Below are positions 57,757 to 64,000 of a stretch of DNA of 64,000 nt, piece by piece. The DNA is from an uncultured Roseateles sp. (GTDB lineage Bacteria > Pseudomonadota > Gammaproteobacteria > Burkholderiales > Burkholderiaceae_C), in assembly GCF_945956965.1 (NCBI RefSeq), contig NZ_CAMFJS010000010.1:62001-126000 (forward strand), written 5' to 3'. Each line of letters begins with the position of its first letter. Position 1 is the stretch's first letter. A program made the translations under genes and the position numbers. Under the pieces are notes generated by a model. It searched no databases. It was not told the DNA's origin and saw nothing but the letters and a program-made list of their open reading frames with translations.

Positions 57757-59739
57757 ATGTCCGCTCCCGACTCCACTGCGAGCACCACCCCTGATTCCGG
57801 CGCCGCGCCCCAAGCGACCCCTGGAGCGTCTGCGCCAGCTCCCGCCGCCTCGCCCAGCGCGACACCGATGCGCCGCTTTGGCCGCTTCGAGTTGCGCGCC
57901 TTGCTCAGCAAGAGCGCGCGCAGCATGTTGTGGCTGGTGTTTGATGCACGCCTGGGCCAGGAGCTGATTCTTTGCTTGCCGCGCACCGCGCCCAACACGC
58001 CTGAAGCCATGAGCCATTGGCTGAAGATGGCCAATGGTGTGTCGCGGGTGCAGCACCCCAATCTGGCCCATGTGATCGAGGTGGGGCAAGTGGAGCAATG
58101 GCCCTTCATTGCTTATGACCGGGCCTTGGGCGAAACGCTGGACGAGCGCCTGGCCCGCCAGGCGGTGCCTGCGCCGCTGGAGGCGGCGGACTGGGTCTGC
58201 CAGTTTCTGGAAGGCCTGGCATTCGCCCATGAGGCAGGGCATGCGCATCGCGATATTCAATGCGCCAGCCTGATCATCAGCTCGACCAACCAGGTGCGCG
58301 TTTTGGGCCTGGAGGTGGCGCAAGAGGTCTTCCCGGCGTCGGCCGACTTCAATACCGTGACGCGGCGTGCGGTCCGCGAGTCCGCCGAAGAGGATGTGCT
58401 GTGCGTGGGCCTGATCCTGCACCGCATCCTCAGTGGCCGCCCCGCCTTGGACCGCGCCGACTTGCAAGCGGCCGTGCAAGAGATGCAGCCTCTGGGTCGC
58501 GAACTGGTGCGCATGGGCTGGGAAACGCCTTACCCGATCCCTGACCCGCTGCGCGCCATTTGCAACCGCGCCACCGACCGCCAAGCCCGCCAGCGCTATC
58601 ACATGGCGCGCAGCTTTTTGCGCGCGCTCGATGGTTGGCGCACGGCGGCCGGCCAGGATCAGGGCGGGCCGATTGCGCTTCTGATGGACAAGCTGCAGCG
58701 CATCGGTCATTTGCCCAGCACCAGCTCGGCCCTGCAGCGGGTGGGGCAGTCCTCGGCCATGGAGCGCCAGCATGCCAGCGCCTTGTCCGGCCTGGTCTTG
58801 CAAGACATGGCCCTGAGCTTGGAGTTGCTGCGCCGGGTCAACAATTCTTTGAAGCAAAACGGTTCGGCCGGTGGCGGCGCGGTGCTGAATATGCAGCGCG
58901 CCATTGCCATGATCGGGCTCGAAGGCGTGCAACAGGCGGCGCGTGCGCTCAAGCCCTGGCCGGGGCCGCTGAGCCCGGTGCAGGCCGAGATGCTGAAAAG
59001 CTTGATGAAGCGCGTTCAGCATGCCGGGCAAATCGCGCAAGCGCTGCGGCCGGCGGGTTATGACGGCGAGGTGGTCTATCTGATCACGGTGATGCAAAAC
59101 CTGGGGCGCCTGCTGATGCAGTACCACTTCCCGGACGATGCTCAGCAAATCCGCCAACTGATGCAGCCGCCAGAACCCACGGTTGAATTCCCCAACCCCG
59201 CCAGCCTGAGTGAACAAGCGGCCGCTTTTGCGGTGCTGGGCTGTGATTTGGATAGCCTGGGCGCCGCCGTGGCCCGGCATTGGAGCTTGGGTGACGAGTT
59301 GCTGCACATGATTCGCCGCCAGTCACCCGACGCCCCGGTGCGCCACAGCGAAGGTGACGCCGACCTGCTGCGCCTGACTTGCAGCTTTGCCAATGAATTG
59401 GAAGACGCCTTGAATCTGCCCGAGAGCAAACGCCAGGCCGGCATCGAGATTGCCACCCGGCGTTATGCCCGGCCCTTGGGTCTGGGCTTGCGCGAGGTCT
59501 ACAACGCCTTGAATCCCGAGGCGCCCAAGGCCGCGGACGACTTTCCTCAGGATCGCGCCGAGGCCTTGCGTGACAAGCCCCAAGCGCCCGTCGATCCTCT
59601 GCAGCCGGGGGCGATTGCTGCGCCTAAGGCCTCGGCATTGCGCTCCCGCTTGGCGGCAATGGCGCCGCCTCAACGTGATGGCGGTAGCGGCGGTAGTAGC
59701 GGTAATGGCGGCAACAGCGGTGCAGGAGGCGCACGATGA
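57757..59739 (+). CDS. Pseudokinase-HDOD signalling protein
   Basis: 660 residues from the ATG at 57757. After an Ala/Pro/Ser-rich N-terminus, residues about 40-300 have the Ser/Thr kinase fold, but key residues are missing: the glycine loop is LLSKSARSMLW, the VAIK lysine position reads LILCLPR, the catalytic loop is HRDIQCAS rather than HRDLKPSN, and DFG is replaced (LGLEVAQ). An HDOD domain about 305-500 follows (LMDKLQRIGHLPSTSSALQR, then LVLQDMALSLELLRRVNNSL), and a Gly/Ser-rich tail. Its stop overlaps the ATG of the active paralogue. It probably works as a scaffold or allosteric partner. Confidence 0.9.
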   Translation: MSAPDSTASTTPDSGAAPQATPGASAPAPAASPSATPMRRFGRFELRALLSKSARSMLWLVFDARLGQELILCLPRTAPNTPEAMSHWLKMANGVSRVQHPNLAHVIEVGQVEQWPFIAYDRALGETLDERLARQAVPAPLEAADWVCQFLEGLAFAHEAGHAHRDIQCASLIISSTNQVRVLGLEVAQEVFPASADFNTVTRRAVRESAEEDVLCVGLILHRILSGRPALDRADLQAAVQEMQPLGRELVRMGWETPYPIPDPLRAICNRATDRQARQRYHMARSFLRALDGWRTAAGQDQGGPIALLMDKLQRIGHLPSTSSALQRVGQSSAMERQHASALSGLVLQDMALSLELLRRVNNSLKQNGSAGGGAVLNMQRAIAMIGLEGVQQAARALKPWPGPLSPVQAEMLKSLMKRVQHAGQIAQALRPAGYDGEVVYLITVMQNLGRLLMQYHFPDDAQQIRQLMQPPEPTVEFPNPASLSEQAAAFAVLGCDLDSLGAAVARHWSLGDELLHMIRRQSPDAPVRHSEGDADLLRLTCSFANELEDALNLPESKRQAGIEIATRRYARPLGLGLREVYNALNPEAPKAADDFPQDRAEALRDKPQAPVDPLQPGAIAAPKASALRSRLAAMAPPQRDGGSGGSSGNGGNSGAGGAR

Positions 59740-62219
59740 GCGCCGAGCAGCCGCCAAGCCGGGCCCGCCCCGGCGCCCTCCCGGTGATGGAGCAGTTGCC
59801 CCAGCTGGGTCGATTCCGTCTGCTCAAAAAACTGGGTGAGGGCGCGCAAGCCACCGTCTGGTTGGCCCATGACCCGCGCCTGGATCGCGAGGTGGCGCTG
59901 AAAGTGCTGCGCCCCGGTACCGACCCAGGCAGCGTGGATGAATGGCTGCACGAGGCGCGCGCCGTCAGCCGCCTGACCCACCCTTTCATCGTGCCGATTT
60001 TTGAGGCCGACACCCAGGGCGCACAGTCCTATATGGTGTTTGAGTATGTGCCCGGCGGCACCTTGGTGGACTTGATGCGTCGCCAGGGCAAGCTGGATGC
60101 TCGCGCGGCGGTGGAGTTGTGCATGGACGTGCTGGACGGCCTGCATGCCGCCCACCAAGCGGGTGTGGTGCACCGCGATCTAAAGCCCAGCAATATCTTG
60201 ATCGACGCCAAGGGCCGTGCCCGGGTGATGGACTTCGGCATTGCCGGCCGTGTGCTTGCGAGCAGTGGCGGGGCGGCGCCGCCAGCGCAGCGCAGCGAGC
60301 GCGTGGTGGGCACGCCCGGCTATTTGTCGCCCGAGGCCGCGGCCGGCATGGCGCCCAGCCCGCAGATGGATGTGTTTGCCGCGTCCATCTTGCTGGTGGA
60401 AATGCTCAGTGGCCGGCGCCTCAACTACGACCCCGACCCCTGGCGCGCGGTGCAGCGGGTGCAGGACGAACAATTCCTGGTGCCCGGCGATCTGGGGCCG
60501 GATGTGGATGACGCCTTGCGGGCCATCATCCAGCGCGGCCTGGCTCGGGACCCGGAGCAGCGTTGGCTGGACGCACATCTGATGCATGACGCTTTAGCGG
60601 AGTGGCTCAACCCCACTGAAGATGCACCGGCCGCTGCGGATGCTACCGGCGAGGGCGCTGCCCTGGAATTCTTGCTGCGGCGCATGCGCCATCAGGGGGA
60701 TTTCCCGGCCATGGCCAATGCGGTCAGCCGGATTCAGCGCCTGACACTGTCGGAGAAGGAAAGCCTCAGCAGCCTCTCCAACGAGATTTTGAAAGACGTG
60801 GCGCTGACCCAAAAGCTGCTGCGTCTGGTCAACACGGTGCAATACAGCCAGGCGGGGGCGGGTGGCATCACCACCATCTCGCGTGCCGTCGCCTTGGTGG
60901 GCTTCGGTGGCATACGCAATCTGGCCTTGTCCTTGATCCTGCTTGAACGCATGGAGAACAAAGCCCATGCGCAGCAGCTGCGCGAGGAGTTTTTGCGCTC
61001 CTTGATGGCGGCCTCGCTGGCGCGGGAGTTGGCTGCGGGTGGGCGCGATGGCGAAGAGGCCTTTCTTTGCGCGATGTTCCATAACCTTGGGCGCTCACTG
61101 ACCGAGTTCTATTTCCCGGAAGAAGCGCGCCAGATCCGCCGCATTACCCGGCCCGAGCGCGGCCCGCTGCTGGTCAAAGATGCGCCCGTCCCGGTGCCGG
61201 AGTGGATTGCCTCGGCCCGCATTCTGGGCATGAGCTATGACCAGCTGGGCATGGGTGTGGCCAAGCAATGGGGATTGCCAGAGAGCCTGCAGCTGAGCAT
61301 GCGCCGCCCCGAAGGTGAACCACCGTTGCGCCAAATCAGCAACCCCGATGAGCGCCAACGCTGGCTGGCCCACGCGGCCAATGATGTGGCGGATGTGATT
61401 CTGCGCACCGAGCCGGCCCAGGCGCATGCCCGGGTTCATGCCATGGCGCAGCGCTATGCCCGCTGCCTGGGCGTGACGGCCGAGGCCTTCGGCCAGGCGG
61501 CTGATCAAGCGCGCCTGCGCCTGGCGCAGATGACGGCCGTGATGGATCTGGCCTTGCCGCAGAACTCGCCCGCGCTGCGCCTGCTCGCACCCCTGACGCC
61601 CACGCCGGATGACTCACTCTCTGACCTGCAGTTGCAAGCCACCCAGGTGCTGGACACGACAGAGAATTTGAGCCAGCAGCAGCAGCTCCGCGACCGCGCG
61701 GTGGAAACCTTGGCCGCCGGCATTCAGGACGTCAGCAATGCCATGGTGGAGAACTTCAAGCTCAATGAAGTGCTGCGCATGATTTTGGAATCCATCTTCC
61801 GGGCCTTGGGCTTCCGGCGGGTGGTTTTTTGCCTGCGCGACCCCAAGCTGGATCAGCTGACCGGGCGCTTTGGTCTCGGCGAGGATGTGGAAGGCGTGGT
61901 GAATTGTTTCAAGATTGCCCTCCAAACCAGCCCTGGCAAACAGGCGGACTTGTTCGAGGCGGTCTGCCAGCGCGGGGTCGATACGCTCATTGCCGACGCC
62001 AAAGCGAGCAAGATTGCCGATCGTCTGCCTGCTTGGTATTGCGGGCCCGTGGCGGCGAATAGCTTTTTATTGCTGCCTCTCGCATTGCGCGGAAAGACTT
62101 TTGCGCTAATTTACGCCGACAAGGCCAAAACCGGCGGCCTGGACCTGGGCGAAAAAGAACTCTCTTTGCTGCGCACCCTGCGCAATCAGGCCGTGATGGC
62201 CTTCAAACAGACCGCTTGA
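59736..62219 (+). CDS. Ser/Thr protein kinase-HDOD-GAF signalling protein
   Basis: 827 residues; ATG overlaps the preceding stop. The kinase domain about 25-280 is complete: KLGEGAQATVWLAHDP, the Lys in VALKVLR, VVHRDLKPSNILID, VMDFGIAG and VGTPGYLSPEAA. HDOD domain about 315-510 (LSSLSNEILKDVALTQKLLR, then FLCAMFHNLGRSLTEFYFPE). GAF domain about 665-815 (ILESIFRALGFRRVVFCLRD, then FALIYADK). No membrane helix. This is a cytosolic multidomain kinase of the type that links stress sensing to c-di-GMP or motility control; no target is visible in the sequence. Confidence 0.94.
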   Translation: MSAEQPPSRARPGALPVMEQLPQLGRFRLLKKLGEGAQATVWLAHDPRLDREVALKVLRPGTDPGSVDEWLHEARAVSRLTHPFIVPIFEADTQGAQSYMVFEYVPGGTLVDLMRRQGKLDARAAVELCMDVLDGLHAAHQAGVVHRDLKPSNILIDAKGRARVMDFGIAGRVLASSGGAAPPAQRSERVVGTPGYLSPEAAAGMAPSPQMDVFAASILLVEMLSGRRLNYDPDPWRAVQRVQDEQFLVPGDLGPDVDDALRAIIQRGLARDPEQRWLDAHLMHDALAEWLNPTEDAPAAADATGEGAALEFLLRRMRHQGDFPAMANAVSRIQRLTLSEKESLSSLSNEILKDVALTQKLLRLVNTVQYSQAGAGGITTISRAVALVGFGGIRNLALSLILLERMENKAHAQQLREEFLRSLMAASLARELAAGGRDGEEAFLCAMFHNLGRSLTEFYFPEEARQIRRITRPERGPLLVKDAPVPVPEWIASARILGMSYDQLGMGVAKQWGLPESLQLSMRRPEGEPPLRQISNPDERQRWLAHAANDVADVILRTEPAQAHARVHAMAQRYARCLGVTAEAFGQAADQARLRLAQMTAVMDLALPQNSPALRLLAPLTPTPDDSLSDLQLQATQVLDTTENLSQQQQLRDRAVETLAAGIQDVSNAMVENFKLNEVLRMILESIFRALGFRRVVFCLRDPKLDQLTGRFGLGEDVEGVVNCFKIALQTSPGKQADLFEAVCQRGVDTLIADAKASKIADRLPAWYCGPVAANSFLLLPLALRGKTFALIYADKAKTGGLDLGEKELSLLRTLRNQAVMAFKQTA

Positions 62220-62336
62220 CGGCCTGCCGGAGTTCAAAAGCTGCTACCTCTAATTGAGTGGTGGCATGTAAGCGTGCGTAAACGTATCATTGCCGCCTTG
62301 TAAAGACGCACGGCCTAGGCCTTGACGTCCAGCATG

Positions 62337-62365
62337 AAAAAGCGCTCGCTTCTGGTGAGCGTTTT
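62337..62365 (+). terminator. Terminator after the kinase-HDOD pair
   Basis: AAAA-G-CGCTC and GAGCG-TTTT (62337-62347 and 62357-62365) form a short stem with a 9-base loop followed by G then TTTG. It lies 118 bp past the kinase stop; the next gene begins at 62421. Confidence 0.55.
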
Positions 62366-62420
62366 GTTTGTATGCCATCGGCGCAGATGCGGGAGTCGCT
62401 CTGCCCGCAGAGGGAACTCC

Positions 62421-64000
62421 ATGACATGGAATGATGGGCTGGCGACAGCGAGGCCGAATGGGTCGACGGGGCCGAATATGCCCCTGGGCGAGCCGCTGAT
62501 GCCCGCCAGCGGACACAAGCTGACGGAGCCAGGCTTGACGCTTGGGGCGTGGCGCCTGGATTGCGCCAATGCCAGCCATATGGCCGGTTTGACCTATGCC
62601 TTCCTGGTTTTCCACCTGCTGCTGTGGACCGTGCTGGCCACGCTGAGCCATCGCGCGCCGCCTTGGGACAATATCGAGCAACTGGTCTGGCAGCAGTCGC
62701 TGGAGTGGGGCTATTACAAGCACCCGCCGTTCCCGACCTGGTGGGTTCACGGCTGGACCGAGTTGTTGGGCCGCAAGATGTGGGTCACCTTCTTCTCGGC
62801 GCAGCTGAGCGTGGTCTTGATGCAGCTCTTCATCTGGCGCATTGCGCTGATGGTGACGACGCCGGCGCGCGCCTTTGCCTCGGTGGTGCTCAGCAGCTTG
62901 GCCATCTATCACGGTGTGCACGGCATCATGGCCAACCACAACACCTTGCAGCTGATGCCCGTGGGCCTGCTGCTGTGGCTGACCTTGCGAGCCGTGCGCG
63001 GCGAAGGGTCGGCGGGGCAGGTCTGGCGCTGGATGCTGGTGGGTGCGGCTGCTGCGCTATGCCTGCTGTCCAAATATAGCGCGCTGATCTGGCTGGCCGT
63101 GATCGGCCTGTGGTTGCTGCAAGATGCGCGCATGCGCAGCTGGCGCGCTTGGGGCGGCGTCGCGCTGGCGATGCTGGTCTGCGTGCTGCTGGTGTCACCG
63201 CATATCAGTTGGTTGACGCAGGAGGGTTCGCCCGGCCTGAACTATGCCGGCCGCGCCATGCAGGGCCAGAACGACCCTGATCAAATCGATCACTGGGGCC
63301 GTTTGGCCAAGTTCTGGGTGATCCAGTTTGGCCGCGTGCTGCCGATTTTTCTGGGCTTGGGCTTGATGCTGGCGCTGCTGCGCCGTGCCAACAAAAAGGC
63401 GGGCGCGGCGCAGGACGACGCTGCTCACTCGACCGTTGATCTGGCCCGCGAACGCCTGTCGGCCAGCCCCGAGTGGCGCTTCGTGCTCTTCATGGGGCTG
63501 GGCCCCATGCTCTTGACCACGGTGTTGGGCGTCTTGGGTGTCCGCTTGGGGTCTGCCTGGGCGGCGACCTATTTTGTGATGGCCGGCATTCTGGCCCTGG
63601 CTTGCCTGCCGCTCAAGCCACCTTCAGCAACGCCTCAGTTTGTGCGCAGCGTGTTGTGGGCAGGTATCGCGCTGGAGGTTTTGCTGGCGCTGGGCATGGC
63701 CCTTGGCAGTGGCTGGCTGGCGGATTTGACCGGCCGCGGTGCGCGCTCCAATTTCCCTGCCGCCAAGCTGGCACGCAAGCTTGATCGCGTCTGGGAGATG
63801 CATGCCAGCACGCCCATGCGTGTGGTGGTGGGTGAAACTTGGTTGGCCGGCAATGTGTCGGTGCGCTCCAAATACCAGCCCTTGGTGTTCATCGAGGCAG
63901 ATACGCAAAAGTCGCCCTGGATCAAGCCCCATATGCTGGAAGACTGCGGTGCCCTGATCGTGGTGGATGGGCGTGATTTGGCCGAGCCCCTGCCTGCGGC
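62421..64000 (+). CDS. ArnT/PMT-like glycosyltransferase, partial (runs off the right edge)
   Basis: At least 526 codons from the ATG at 62421 (MTWNDGLATARPNG). About 45 residues precede the first membrane helix (LTYAFLVFHLLLWTVLATLS); the conserved catalytic-loop stretch follows: NIEQLVWQQSLEWGYYKHPP, then FPTWW. At least eight further hydrophobic helices are seen, typical of family 39/83 enzymes that transfer sugars from polyprenyl phosphate to lipid A or proteins. A soluble C-terminal part (VVVGETWLAGNVSVR) continues past the edge. The closest fit is ArnT-like; specificity is not readable. Confidence 0.83.
   Translation, partial: MTWNDGLATARPNGSTGPNMPLGEPLMPASGHKLTEPGLTLGAWRLDCANASHMAGLTYAFLVFHLLLWTVLATLSHRAPPWDNIEQLVWQQSLEWGYYKHPPFPTWWVHGWTELLGRKMWVTFFSAQLSVVLMQLFIWRIALMVTTPARAFASVVLSSLAIYHGVHGIMANHNTLQLMPVGLLLWLTLRAVRGEGSAGQVWRWMLVGAAAALCLLSKYSALIWLAVIGLWLLQDARMRSWRAWGGVALAMLVCVLLVSPHISWLTQEGSPGLNYAGRAMQGQNDPDQIDHWGRLAKFWVIQFGRVLPIFLGLGLMLALLRRANKKAGAAQDDAAHSTVDLARERLSASPEWRFVLFMGLGPMLLTTVLGVLGVRLGSAWAATYFVMAGILALACLPLKPPSATPQFVRSVLWAGIALEVLLALGMALGSGWLADLTGRGARSNFPAAKLARKLDRVWEMHASTPMRVVVGETWLAGNVSVRSKYQPLVFIEADTQKSPWIKPHMLEDCGALIVVDGRDLAEPLPA

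Overview
The window reads as a chromosome segment from a GC-rich betaproteobacterium of the order Burkholderiales, most like the Roseateles/Paucibacter/Rubrivivax group. This is inferred from the protein style: an H-NS-type histone with the Burkholderia-like C-terminus, a tctCBA-tctDE locus with a Bug-family binding protein, a long acidic RpoD, an ArgA of the kinase-fold plus GNAT type, and heat-shock-type promoters in front of grpE, dnaK and rpoD. No database search was possible.

Layout. 1-3763: heat-shock genes on the minus strand (dnaJ partial, dnaK, grpE) and the 3' part of hslR (Hsp15). 3764-27744: a 24.0-kb genomic island that splits hslR exactly between two codons. 27745-33235: the 5' stub of hslR, then tctE/tctD (two-component system) divergent from tctCBA (tripartite tricarboxylate transport). 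33290-36453: hemH, a periplasmic binding protein and a class III adenylate cyclase-FHA fusion. 36742-44628: rpoD, dnaG and a MASE1-PAS-GGDEF-EAL protein. 45056-48533: H-NS, a Fur-box-preceded iron-binding protein, yggX and argA. 48605-57250: hrpA, a DUF294/CBS protein, a DnaQ-like exonuclease, and actP/yjcH on the opposite strand. 57757-62219: a coupled pair of kinase-HDOD proteins. 62421-64000: start of an ArnT/PMT-like glycosyltransferase, cut by the window end.

The island is the main discovery. Joining the two flanks restores a 146-codon hslR in frame with the family-typical KWLWA-ARFFKTR stretch, so the insertion point is known to within 3 bp. The island encodes its own complete, divergent hslR (21638-22057) that keeps the same 17 bases of the target, so it appears to replace the gene it breaks. 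Its right end carries a gmtY-gmtZ-gmtX-like recombinase trio (the 'gamma-mobile-trio' arrangement, here in a betaproteobacterium). The gmtZ-like protein has three tandem copies of a roughly 120-residue N-terminal module.

The cargo looks defensive. The largest unit (9930-21425) is a transcript of a 36-codon ORF, a BrxR/CapW-like WYL regulator, a SNF2-type helicase with a DUF3883 nuclease-like tail, a DUF1156 DNA methyltransferase, a DUF499 ATPase and a previously unassigned coiled-coil membrane protein. It resembles the DrmD/DrmMI half of class 1 DISARM but has no drmA/B/C. Divergent from it is a metallo-beta-lactamase plus multi-pass membrane protein pair. At the left end two paralogous XRE regulators flank a GSU2403-like nucleotidyltransferase, each promoter carrying an 8-9-8 inverted repeat. 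Small orphan genes, a broken coiled-coil gene and an IS66 scrap lie between.
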